This document shows, piece after piece, positions 52,610 to 64,000 of a stretch of 64,000 bases of DNA; position 1 is the stretch's first letter; every line of letters starts with the position of its first letter. Position numbers and translations under genes: made by a program. Source of the stretch: Psettodes erumei (lineage: Eukaryota > Chordata > Actinopteri > Pleuronectiformes > Psettodidae); contig JAFBJZ010000874.1 of assembly GCA_016785225.1 (NCBI GenBank), positions 2,287,501 through 2,351,500 on the forward strand. The letters are read 5' to 3'. The notes under the pieces are model-generated. The model was not told where the DNA came from, ran no database searches, and worked only from the letters and a program-made list of their open reading frames with translations.

Positions 52610-54680
52610 GGCACTATGAAATACTACACTATTTGTTTTTTGTATTTTTAACATATAATGTACAGTGAGATGTTTGTAAACCACATTTTTAAGAATGTTT
52701 TCTTGAATTTCCATGACATATAAATTTTTGACATTGTTTGCGTTTTAATGACATAATATACTATGCCATTTTTTATTTCATGACATGCCATACTATGTCT
52801 TCTCTGCGTATTTGACACATATGATAGTATGTGGCGTGTTTAAAATATTTTCTGATGTTCCTTGCATTTACATAGCAAAGAATTTTTTGTCAGTCACATT
52901 TTTCGACATACTATACTATGGCGTTTTTTCTCATTTTTAAACATACTATATTATAAAATTTTTTACATTTTTAACACATAATATGCTATGCAGTGTTTAT
53001 AAAACATCATTATCTGATGTTTTCATGCATTTTTGGGATATATAAAATTTTTTCATTTTTCACATTTTTCGACATACTATACTATGGCATTTTTTTTCCT
53101 CATTTTTTTGACATACTATATTATAACCTTTTTTACATTTTAAACACATAATGCTATGCAGTGTTTATAAAACATCATTATCTGATGTTTTCATGCAGTT
53201 TTGGGACATATAAAGTTTTTGTAATTTTTCTCATTTTTCGACATACTATACTATGGCATTTTCTGTCATTTTTTTTAACATACTATATTATGATCTTTTT
53301 TGTATTTTAAACACATATTATGCTACGTAGTGTTTATGAAACAACATTGTCTAATGTTTTCATGCAGTTTTGGGCCATATAAAATTTTGTTATTTTTGGA
53401 CATACTATACTATGGCGTTTTTTCTCATTTTTAAACATACTATATTATAACATTTTTTACATTTTTAACACATAGTATGCTATGCAGTGTTTATAAAACA
53501 TCATTATCTGATGTTTTCATGCATTTTTGGGATATATAAGGTTTTTGTAATTTTTCACATTTTTCGACATACTATACTATGGCGTTTTTTTTCCTCATTT
53601 TTTTGACATACTATATTATAACCTTTTTTACATTTTAAACACATAATGCTATGCAGTGTTTATAAAACAGCATTATCTGATGTTTTCATGCAGTTTTGGG
53701 CCATATACAATTTTGTTATTTTTCACATTTTTTAACATACTATACTATGGCGTTTTTTCTCATTTTTAAACATACTACATTAACATTTTTTACATTTTTA
53801 ACACATAATATGCTATGCAGTGTTTATAAAACATCATTATCTGATGTTTTCATGCAGTTTTGGGATATATAAAATTTTTTTCATTTTTTGACATACTATA
53901 CTATGGCGTTTTTTTCCTCATTTTTTGACATACTATATTATAACCTTTTTTACATTTTAAACACATATAATGCTATGCAGTGTTTATAAAACATCATTAT
54001 CTGATGTTTTCATGCAGTTTTGGGACATATAAAGTTTTTGTAATTTTTCTCATTTTTCGACATACTATACTATGGCATTTTCTCTCATTTTTTTTAACAT
54101 ACTATATTATGATCTTTTTTGTATTTTAAACACACATTATGCTATGCAGTGTTTATGAAACAACATTGTCTAATGTTTTCATGCAGTTTTGGGCCATATA
54201 AAATTTTGTTATTTTTTGACATACTATACTATGGCGTTTTTTCTCATTTTTAAACATACTATATTATAACATTTTTTACATTTTTAACACATAATATGCT
54301 ATGCAGTGTTTATAAAACATCATTATCTGATGTTTTCATGCATTTTTGGAATATATTAAATGTTTTCATTTTTCACATTTTTCGACATACTATACTATGG
54401 CGTTTTTTTTCCTCATTTTCTTTTGACATACTATATTATAACCTTTTTTTACATTTTAAACACAATATGCTATGCAGTGTTTATAAAACATCATTATCTC
54501 ATGTTTTCATGCAGTTTTGGGCCATATATAATTTTGTCATTTTTCGACATACTATACTATCTCGTTTTCTCTCGTTTTTTTCATTTTTAGACATACTATT
54601 AACTTTTTAAAAAATTTTTAACACATATTGTACTGTGAGGTGTTTATGAACAATTTTGATGTTTTTTTTATGGAATGGCA
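52610..54680. repeat. AT-rich satellite array with five-monomer higher-order structure
   Basis: The landmark GACATACTATACTATGG recurs at 52,905, 53,071, 53,240, 53,399, 53,566, 53,734 (AAC variant), 53,890, 54,059, 54,218, 54,384 and 54,546. Monomers are therefore 156-169 bp. Diagnostic variants sort them into types A, B and C in the order C-A-B-C-A, C-A-B-C-A, then a degraded C. Copies are shifted by about 819 bp. Edge units (52,610-52,900 and 54,600-54,680) are strongly diverged. Within a monomer, shorter related motifs (ACATACTATATTATAA, ACACATAATATGCTATG) suggest an ancestral unit of about 50 bp. There is no coding capacity; short frames here are repeat artefacts. Confidence 0.95.
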
Positions 54681-57600
54681 TTTTTATGAGTATCAGTTTG
54701 CAACACTAAGAAGGATCTGAGGCTGATCACCATCTTTGCAAAATATACAGGCAGTTCCACATTTGGCAGTCAGTTACTTTCAGTGATGACGATCCGTCAT
54801 CCACCTCTTCGTCCCTGCACACAGTAGCATACAGAAACATACCAATCAAACAGAACATTTCTAAATTATGACCATAGTCATAACAATGATGTTTTTATGT
54901 ATTCCTCTACTACAAAATTTTTCATAAAATTGTTATTCCTTTAATATATTATAATAATAGTATATTAACAATATAATTGTCTTTAAAGCTGCAGAGTCCA
55001 AGAATTGTGACATCAGTTGAAGAAGCCCATCCAACACCTAATTTATTATGGTACCTTGTGGATATGTTTTGCATATCGCCTTCTTTTTGATCCACTATCA
55101 GTGGCAGAATACTGACACTGTAATGGGCTCTGGTTAATAGTTAAACAGTTTTGTGCAGAAATAACTTATCACGTGTCAGTGTTATTCTTATTGTAGCTTG
55201 TTATGTGCATGTGTACTGGCTCGTTTGTATGACGTGATGACAGCGTGTGTGTTACACAACAACATGGGAGAAGAGTGATTATAGCTAAAACGAAGAGTGA
55301 AGTGCATATATGCTGTCATATCTCTGCCACCGTTTGGTTTACATGTTAATATAAAACAAAATGCATCCAAACATGTTGTTCTGTGGAACATCATAATCAT
55401 CAGCAGCTGTCATGTAACACCATCAGGTCATAATTTTGCATTCAGATCTGAAACAATGAAAACTATTTTCTACAGCTGTCAGTACTATGCCATTATGGAG
55501 CTGTACCATAAGTCACAGAAACTGACCAAGGGTACCATTTTTCCATTTTTGTCCAGGATTACCATTATAGGACATGTTCCTCTGAGCTTTCAAGTTGCAT
55601 TGTTGGAAATATTAATCTTAAATCACAGCACTGACTCTTCCTCATCTGACAGAGAGTAATAGTCTTATGAAGCCTGACTGGCAGGTTTATGGGAGGATTA
55701 GGACTCTAAATTAAAGGTTTGGACCAAAGCATGAATGTAGCAGTTTTATAGTGGTGCCAACATGGAGGGGTCTTCAGTTTATCAAGTGTGTTCCTCCCAC
55801 ACACAGATACACGCGCCTTGAGCTACACTCGCTGTGGTCAGTACACATGCCCATGCTGGTCCTTTTTCTTTGTTGAGAATATGTGTGTCTGTCCATGTTT
55901 AGAAAGGCATTTCTCTCCTCCATGTGTCCCCCTAGATCCTGGAAAGGGGAAATGCAAAGACTTGAATGGACTGTGGGAAGCGGTTCTCAAATGTTTACGG
56001 CATTGACCCTGTTTGACCGTAACCTCTTGCACATGTGTGCACACAGGTTTGCTTGTGCGTGGGTGCATTTTTAGACATGTTGCAGGCAAGTGCTCTGGCA
56101 CTCACCAGCCAATAATTGCACATAATTGCACCCATTTGTGGAAAAGCTGAAGATGAACATCAGTGAGATCTGCGACACATACTGCAAAGTGTTTGTTCCC
56201 TCAAGATTAAAAGCCAACTCTTTTGGGCACTTGATGGAATGTTGTGTGACACGTGATGTCATGTGGCATGTGATGGTTACTATGGTGACCATGGCTGTCG
56301 TGCCTGCTTTTTTTAGTTGTTCAGCATTGATTAACATTGAATTATATCAAGGCTGGGAAATTGATTGAATAGTCTGCAACAAATGCACTTGAGTAACGTC
56401 CACTAAAAACTACAGTTTCAAGTATTTTTATCCGTTAATAATAACATAACTATACATTTGTCATTGACAATAGTAACCCATTGAGATAGGTTAGGGATTT
56501 TGTTTTCGATCTTTTCATGGGATTTGTTGACAATAAGAAAATTTAAAAAACAATATCTTATCCTTTGCATTGGGAGATGGGTCAGTACAGACCCAGCATT
56601 TCATTTTTATTCCTTTTACTTTTAACCAGGACAGATTGAGCTTTATACTACAACACACTGTCTTTGTGAATCATGACTCAGCTTTACTACCAAGTACCAT
56701 GAGACATTTAAGACAAAAACTTACCACTAACGATAAGTCTACGATCAGGAAACAGTACCGTCTCATCGCAACCCAGGCAGTACTTTAAGAATTCCCATAA
56801 TTCCCATAATTCTTAGCACAATAAAATAAGTAACTTTCAAAAGGCTACCTCAAAGCAGTGACATAATATAATTCTCCCAAACAAATAAAATACTCAAAGA
56901 GCTGGGTCAACATAAATCACCACTTAACCCTTATTATTATCAGCACAATACATCACATCATCAGTGGAAACACAGACGAGGGAACAAAATAAAAACAGAC
57001 TGCAGTGCCTCTGTCATCAGAGATTGCCGTTATTGCCGTTCTTTGCACCCCTTCCCTGCTTTTCCAGTGGGAAGGACTGAGACAGTGGGTAAGGATGAAG
57101 GTGGGGGGTTGACAAATTGGCATGTGTTCGTAGAGCATTCAGCAACTCTTTGCTTACAGGACTAAACACCTCAACTGTTCTGTTCACCTCCACAGCTTGC
57201 TCTCTCTCTCCTTCTGCCAGTCCTGTTAACTGGTGGGACTGGAATGTAGCAGCTTCTCAGACCCTCTTTTTTGTGTCCAAATATGAATTATGCCAAATTA
57301 TACAACAATGCACAAAAGAGAGCTGTTACCAATTTAACGCCAACGCTCACCAACTGGGCTTTACCATCTCCTGGAAAGTCAGTTCAAACTTTGCAAATAA
57401 TAAATAAAAGCCATAAAATGAGCTTGCAATCATTACAGGACAGGACCAGAAAAGTCATGAAATGGTTTATGAAAAAGGTTATGGGTTGGACAGTTGAAAA
57501 ATTAGCTAAAGGATCTTATGAAAGAAAATTTAAAAAATATTGGTGACAAATGAAAAGACTACATTCAAAGTAAATCAATAATTGCTGACAAAGTAAAGCT

Positions 57601-58495
57601 GTGAGTTGTGAATGGGTTATGTAAGGTTGACTTGATTGTAACTGGTTCAAGGCTGAAATGGACAGACTTAATGTTTTTTTTTATGTATTAATACCTAGGA
57701 CCACATCATTTATAGAGCAGAAAAGGAGCTAAAATAAACCCCCAACGTGTGAATGAGATAAAATAAGTCTGTTTTTTGTGAGGAATTTATGCCACCATCG
57801 GTTTTATCAGTCTAACATTGCTAACATTTTTACACATTTGTTAAAAATACATTTTTATGTGACATTTTTGTGGAAGAATGACAGTTAAAGCTACAAGGGT
57901 GTTCCAAGGCCTTTTCTGTCAGCTGTGCAGACTTGGATTCTGGCAGTTTTGCATGTTCTCTCATGCTGTCTGATCAGATGGGACAGTGCCGTTAAATTGC
58001 AGTCTTCATATCTGAACATAGATTTTTAGTTTTTTGTTGAAGTTTGATTTAGGTCAGATTCAGATTTTTGGCTGCTGCATGGCTCCCAGAGACTTTCAAT
58101 AAATCCTCTCTGGCATTGTAATGACTGAGTCATTTTTGGTGTTGTATTGATGAAAGATCAAAACTGATGTCATGTGACTCGTGCCCACATTTGCCATACT
58201 AAGAGTTTTTTGAAATGCCAGTTAGTGAGTACATGCACTCATGAAAAAGGGTTCAAAAGACAAGTAGCAAAATTGTGCGGTGTGATGTTCAGTGACAAAT
58301 ATATTGTATTTATATTCTAATATTCTAAAGTATTAGTTTAAAGTTAAGTTATATTTTAAGGTTTACAATAACATAATGTGGAAGACAAAGATAAGAATAC
58401 AAAGGATAACAAACATTTGTTTCACCAAACTCAGTGTGTCTGTGTGCATGTTTCTCGATCCTAACTAAGCAGCTGAGTCACTGTCTTTGTTGTAG

Positions 58496-58577
58496 ATGAA
58501 ATCGCTATGGAGGGGATGGTGGTACACAGAGCGGAGTGCAGACCGGTCGTCAATGACAACTACATGAAGCTAAAGAA
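58496..58577 (+). CDS. gtf2f2: gtf2f2 exon 5
   Basis: An 82-nt exon after ttgttgtag. With the G carried from exon 4 it encodes DEIAMEGMVVHRAECRPVVN followed by DNYMKLK and two bases, before a gtgagt donor. It matches human RAP30 LSLEGIVVQRAECRPAASENYMRLK. This ends the dimerisation domain. The exon closes in phase 2, whereas the next exon found (62,165) opens in phase 0, so at least one further exon supplying 1 nt (mod 3) is required between them. Confidence 0.94.
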
Positions 58578-59837
58578 GTGAGTGAACTTTGAAGTTGTCT
58601 GTCTCAGAAGCACCGAGTTGTGTAAGAATCCCAAATAGAAGTCCTAATAATAATGGAGACATTTTTCGTGCAAAATTTCTTAAATGGTAAAATAGCACCT
58701 TCTTATATGAGTATCATTAATAAATTAACTGTAAAATAACTCTAACATACCCCTGTCACTAAACTCAATTAGTGGTGATTGTAATTCAGCAGGAGCAGAA
58801 TAGTTGGCGTGTGATGGCAGGGCCATTGCTGCAAATGTTAATGTGTGCATACTAAACACTGGAGTCCACTCTGCGCTTTCTTAACTGCTATCTGTCTGTT
58901 CTTTATGGCAATCTGTTATTCCAGCCAGAGTCAGTGGATGGTATTGCCATAGCAACGGCAACACTGTGGCCGATGCACTGCACAGTACAACTCAAGGCAA
59001 ACACACAATATAATATAATACAGTTAGCGTGTGAGAACATGTCTGTCAGCCCTCAAATTCGTAAGACACATCACACATTTACAGAAGAAAGGAGAAAGAC
59101 TACACCCCTCCTTCAGTGCACCTTCAGAAGCTCTGCCCCACAAAGTCATGGACATGCATTGCCATGACAACGAGACAGAATCATACATAGCGTGAAGTAG
59201 ATGCGCTTCCTCACAGCTGAAGCAAAAAATACCTTGTAATGCAGTATAAACGTAATCAAACAAACAACGTGCACAAGAACACAGCATCCAAAGCACAGGT
59301 GAAAACCAGCAAAAATTGGTCCTTTAGATTGTTTTTACAAAAGCAAAGTGATAAGAGAGATGACCTTAGGTTTGTAGCCAAGTTAATACAGAAGATAAGT
59401 CATGTTTCCTGGCATAGAATGTCGAATGATGCATCAATCCAAATGATTCAACAGTGCAAGTAAACTTTATTTTTTGGGGCTTCAAGACTAAAATAAAAGA
59501 GCAAATAACAATCTGTTGCTACAGTAGCTGCTGCAAAGCCAACATGCAGAGAGGATGCAAAGGTTTCCCTTAGCCAGCTGCAGACACAACTCTCCAGCTA
59601 CTACAGCTACTACAGCCAACATCACACCAACAGCATATCTTGGCAAGCTAGAAAGTCAGCCAAATGTCTGTGGGGAGGTCGTTTGACAGTAACGAACACT
59701 ACTGTGGCACAGGTACCTGCCTGCTAACTAACCAGTTGGGATTAGCTGTCACAAACATTAGCAAACAGGACAAAACCACAGTGACCTATTGGCTGTGAAA
59801 AATGGCAAAACTAACCTTAGCCACCTGACAAGGAGAA

Positions 59838-60780
<943 letters not shown>

Positions 60781-60939
60781 GTGTACATTGCAGTTAGTGT
60801 AAGGGAAAGGCACAGGCAAGTTGCCGTTACATGGAGAGTGAGGCTGAGTCCATAGGAATCAAATGGAAGGCATTCTATGAGCAGCTCAGCTGACAAACAT
60901 GTCTGCGTGTTTGTCGGAGGGGGGGCCAAGAGGAGGCGT

Positions 60940-61980
60940 CTGATTGGCTGATTGGAATCAGCTTTGCCAGCACACACGAGCTGCTGTGGAATGAGCAGCA
61001 CTTGACTGCTGTCAGACCCCCAATCGCAATGTTATGTGATTGAAGCGATGCCCCGAACAAAATTGTCTCACGCCAAAGCGGTAGCTCCTATCGACAAAAT
61101 TTTTTCAGCGAGAGGCGTCACAAGACTTGGCGATCGCACACATGTGGGATTTATGTCGGTGCCATAGAAGATGACCGAACAGGAACAGTTTTAAAACGCC
61201 ACACATTCACGATTTTGGGAGGAGAGAAATTCTGAATTTAACATTGGGGCGGATGGAGCAGTTGGGGACCACCTGCCGCTTGAGGCAGCGCTGACAAAAA
61301 AAAAAGCGTAAATGCTAGGGCCCGGCAGTCACACCGTCTGAACCGGCACAAATTTCTCTACGTTTTTATGTAAAAATGGTGTGCGAGAAGTCAAAGCGTG
61401 TGGGCGTGAGAGGAGAAACACAAAAATTTGTGTGAGAAGAGAGGCTGAAAGTTAGAGTGCGTGATGTCATCAGTGACATCACCCACTCTAACCGACATAA
61501 TACACCCATTATAAAGTTTGAAACGTCTGAAAAAAGAGCATAAAACGTAAATCGCGGTTTCGGAAAAACCGTGATAGTGGTCAAAATGCCGATCGGAACC
61601 AATAAAGTTTCATGTCTTGTGACCCGTTTAAACTTTCAACCGCGTCTCTACGTCACAGCATGACGACACTGTGAGGCTCCGAAGTTGGTGCGTTTTCGTC
61701 TTTTTCGTGAAATTCGGCGATCGTTCCCCATTCATTCCTATGGGAAAAATCTCGCCGTTTTTCGCCATTTTCGTCGTCGCCCGTAGTAGCGGCGAATGCA
61801 AAAAAGTCATAGCACACCATTCCCGATCGAACCGCACGTTTTGATATAACATATGTGGCACTTTTCTCAAAGCTGTGGGACTAGTTAGCGGACAAAGTTT
61901 TGATATAAGAATAATAATAATAATACGCGCACGATTATAGTATATGCATTGCCTGCAATGCATCAGCTAAACCGATGCCT
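60940..61980. mobile_element. CpG-rich block resembling a dispersed non-autonomous teleost repeat
   Basis: Sequence character changes abruptly here. The block is CpG-rich with many short poly-T/poly-A stretches and contains CCCATTCATTCCTATGGG-like sequence at about 61,727-61,742 followed by AAAAATCTCGCCG. It ends with (AAT)n and ACGCGCACGATTATA. I recall near-identical blocks in many percomorph genomic sequences, but cannot name the family or prove terminal repeats. It has no coding capacity. The boundaries are approximate. Confidence 0.5.
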
Positions 61981-62164
61981 GTTTATGAAACCCGACGGTA
62001 AAGTCGAAATGAAAGGTCTGCGCAGATTGAAATGTGACGGAGACACGCGAGCGGAGCCGCAGAGACATGGTCATTAAACTGGCCAAAACCTAAACGGAAG
62101 AGTTATAGAGTATAATCTATGAATGCCTTGTACATTTCCACCTGTTTCTCCTCGTCTGGTGCAG

Positions 62165-62296
62165 ACCTACCTGAAAGAAATCATGAGGGAAATCGGGACG
62201 TACAACAGCAAGGGCGCTCACAAAAGCACCTGGGAGCTGAAGCCGGAGTACCGACACTACCAGTCCGCCGAGGAAGAGGAGATGGAGGCGGCCTAG
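62165..62296 (+). CDS. gtf2f2: gtf2f2 last coding exon
   Basis: After tctggtgcag the exon encodes TYLKEIMREIGTYNSKGAHK, STWELKPEYRHYQSAEEEEM and EAA, then TAG at 62,294-62,296. YLKEIxxEIGxxNxKGxHKxTWELKPEYRHYQ is the invariant end of the RAP30 winged-helix domain, which contacts DNA near the core promoter. The acidic tail EEEEMEAA differs from the human EEKSD. Direct splicing of exon 5 to this exon would give K-P-T-stop, so a missing exon is needed for function. Confidence 0.95.
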   Translation, partial: TYLKEIMREIGTYNSKGAHKSTWELKPEYRHYQSAEEEEMEAA

Positions 62297-62520
62297 GTCC
62301 AGCAAGGGCCGCTGGGCCCGTTCACCGGCGCTCAATCGTCACACAAGCAGCGACAGTCTCCGCACGACACCCGAGCTTTCAGATAGCAAAGCTTGTTAGA
62401 AATTCTTTTTTTTGTTACTTCCAGAGATAATGTGTCGGACATACATGTGTGTGTTTGTTTCGTTAAAAACGATGCTTAAAATGTTGGAGGAAATAAATGG
62501 CAAAAAAACAAAACACATCA
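62297..62520 (+). other. gtf2f2: gtf2f2 3' UTR
   Basis: Short 3' UTR ending shortly after an AATAAA at 62,492-62,497, about 200 bp past the stop. Confidence 0.75.
62492..62497 (+). promoter_or_regulatory. gtf2f2: poly(A) signal of gtf2f2
   Basis: Canonical AATAAA about 200 bp after the gtf2f2 stop codon. Confidence 0.75.
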
Positions 62521-63480
62521 CGTCTGTTTGTTCGTCAGAGACGCGCCATCGTGGTTTGGTGATGCGTTTTCAACTTATTAACACATATTATAGTATAATA
62601 TGTTAATGTAATTATACCACGAACTGTTTATGAATAGTATTTCTTGCATAGTACTGTAAGGCGTGGTAAACGGCCAAGAGATGCGTCCGGACCTTTTTAC
62701 TTTGCTGTAATCGATGGATGGATATTTTTTAACCACACACCATAACTAAAGCCTGGCTATTCAAACATATTACTTAGTTAAATGTTTGACAATTATATGT
62801 AAAATTGTATTTCCCGCAAAATTAGGCACAATGCTCGTTGTCTTACTCATTTTCCTGGTTTGAGGGTAATCTAGATGAAATATTGTGAAGCAAACATTAC
62901 AATAAGATCATGAAATCTGTGTAGAATGTCATCTCTGGCAGAAGAACGACTGAGGCTGTGACGATGAGGTGCTACGCAGCGATAGACTTGAAACCTTCCA
63001 AACAACCGTCCGTTACTTATAAAGAAACTTTATTTCTCCTTGCACCAGTCTATTTTCATTGTGACCATCACAAATGCTCGTGTATCACATTCGTAAAATC
63101 CAAATCACCATCCAGCCGCGCTGTATCCACAGGGCAACACTGCGACATGCCTCTAACGTGGGCAAGCACGAAGCTCATTGTGAAATCCATCTGCACGGAG
63201 AAAACTGCAGAACACTGGGGGAGCCCTAACGTCAACAGCACACGCAGGCGGCATTAGGAGAGAAGGTGGAGGCAAGACACAAATGAGGTGCAGCCAAATG
63301 ACTTCGCCTTCAGTTATGGTTAAGACTTCTTCAGGAAGGGGAAAAAAAAAAAAAAAATAGTTGAGGGGAGCTTATGAAGAGGACCAGCACATTCAATCTG
63401 AGCACATGCAAGACAACAAAACAAAAATAGACATTAAAAAAGTAGTCCATGTACAATTATACACACAAAATAAACAAAAG
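62521..63480. other. intergenic region between convergent gtf2f2 and ranbp2
   Basis: About 960 bp with no recognisable gene. There is a long A-run at about 63,343-63,358. The two flanking genes converge on this interval. Confidence 0.6.
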
Positions 63481-63486
63481 TGAAAA

Positions 63487-63492
63487 TTTATT
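63487..63492 (-). promoter_or_regulatory. ranbp2: candidate poly(A) signal of ranbp2
   Basis: TTTATT on the plus strand is AATAAA on the minus strand, 278 bp after the stop of the cyclophilin-domain gene. Sequence from there up to 63,769 is its presumed 3' UTR. Confidence 0.55.
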
Positions 63493-63769
63493 GACAGTTG
63501 ATGATAAAGATGCAAGTGCAACAATATACGTGTTTGCTCCAAGTGACTCGTCCCACATAGTACTACACCGTGTCCCCCCCTTTGTGAAATAATTATGCTG
63601 GAAGCAAAATAATTTCTAATACCAGTAGTCTGATGATCGGTGTTTAACTCTCAGCAGACTATGGACTCACTTTGAGCAGGAGTACAACGAACAGAGAACG
63701 ACATTATCCAAACTCCTCTTTTACCTCGATGTGGTAGCCTAAATTGTGATGTTAACTTAAAAAAAAAAG

Positions 63770-64000
63770 CTACAGCTGCCCACAGTCTGTGATGACCAGC
63801 TTCTTTGTAGGCGTGCCTCCCTTTGAGCCCAACTCTCCCATCTGCTGCACCACATCCATGCCTTCCCGAACCCAGCCGAAAGCCACGTGTTTAAAGTCCA
63901 GGTGCTCCGCTTTCTTCAGGGTGATGAAGAACTGCGAGTTGTTGGTGTCGCGCCCGCGATTTGCCATCGACAGAATACCTGGACCCGTGTGCCGAACATC
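63770..64000 (-). CDS. ranbp2: C-terminal cyclophilin domain, probable ranbp2 (partial)
   Basis: The minus-strand frame enters from the right edge as [20 protein letters not shown], continues [20 protein letters not shown] and [13 protein letters not shown], and ends [10 protein letters not shown] with TAG at 63,770-63,772. HTGPGxLSMAN, SQFFIT, and LDxKHVxFG are cyclophilin (peptidyl-prolyl isomerase) core motifs. [18 protein letters not shown] is characteristic of the C-terminal cyclophilin domain of RanBP2/Nup358, the giant cytoplasmic-filament nucleoporin and SUMO E3 ligase. No splice acceptor is needed within the window, and the rest of the gene lies to the right. A stand-alone cyclophilin (ppia-like) is the alternative, but those normally have TxxTEWLDGKHV here. 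Confidence 0.78.
   Translation of the reverse strand, partial: DVRHTGPGILSMANRGRDTNNSQFFITLKKAEHLDFKHVAFGWVREGMDVVQQMGELGSKGGTPTKKLVITDCGQL

Larger units (their letters stand above)
46991..58495 (+). other. gtf2f2: gtf2f2 intron 4, part right of the kctd4 promoter
   Basis: 11.5 kb without an exon I can support. It holds a 12-bp tandem repeat at 48,412, TG/CA tracts at 49,923 and 50,811, and the satellite array at 52,610-54,680. A Lys-rich open frame of 91 codons at 57,271-57,546 has no family I recognise. Confidence 0.75.

Noticed and set aside
54296..54610. Phe/Ile-rich open frames in the satellite
   Set aside because: They arise from the AT-rich tandem repeat and are broken by stops in the equivalent monomers.
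63770..64000. Reading the end gene as a stand-alone cyclophilin A (ppia)
   Set aside because: [16 protein letters not shown] fits the RanBP2 C-terminal domain better than the cyclophilin A segment with TEWLDGKHV. A full check needs the sequence beyond the window.

Overview
This is vertebrate nuclear DNA, most likely from a spiny-rayed teleost fish. The genes are interrupted by GT-AG introns, dinucleotide microsatellites are abundant, and the protein sequences and gene order match vertebrate families. There is no prokaryotic or viral gene content, no rRNA and no CRISPR array, and I recognised no tRNA.

Layout from left to right. (1) 1-570, + strand: the last two coding exons of serp2 (RAMP4-2, a small tail-anchored ER translocon protein), with its 3' UTR running to a poly(A) signal at about 1001. 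(2) About 1515-22,700, - strand: tsc22d1, convergent with serp2. Two alternative first exons share the TSC-box/leucine-zipper exons. The short-isoform exon is at 4767-4888 and the giant long-isoform exon is at 19,054-21,863. Predicted proteins are 147 and 1043 aa. The 14-kb intron between the two first exons is GC-rich and microsatellite-rich, and carries two strong, divergently oriented CTCF-like motifs. (3) 22.8-31.1 kb: AT-rich intergenic DNA with no gene I can recognise. (4) 31,227-62,296, + strand: gtf2f2 (RAP30, small subunit of TFIIF), with a 25.9-kb fourth intron. (5) 45,681-46,457, - strand: intact single-exon kctd4, nested antisense in that intron, the same arrangement as in human 13q14. 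(6) 63,770-64,000, - strand: the C-terminal end of a cyclophilin domain, best read as the end of ranbp2, running off the window.

The order serp2 - tsc22d1 - gtf2f2(kctd4) is conserved with human chromosome 13. However, nufip1 and gpalpp1, which lie between tsc22d1 and gtf2f2 in mammals, are not visible here, and ranbp2 (human chromosome 2) follows instead.

Three observations stand out. First, gtf2f2 lacks the exon(s) for about 81 residues (linker and start of the winged helix). The interval where they should lie holds a perfect (TG)460 array and a dispersed-repeat-like block, so this is either an assembly collapse or a real lesion. Second, at 52.6-54.7 kb there is an AT-rich satellite of about 164-bp monomers organised into a five-monomer higher-order repeat of about 819 bp. 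Third, several regulatory architectures are visible: divergent CTCF motifs, an intragenic CCAAT/TATA/X-box cluster, and repeated AT-rich boxes in the short tsc22d1 promoter. I found no convincing wholly new gene system.
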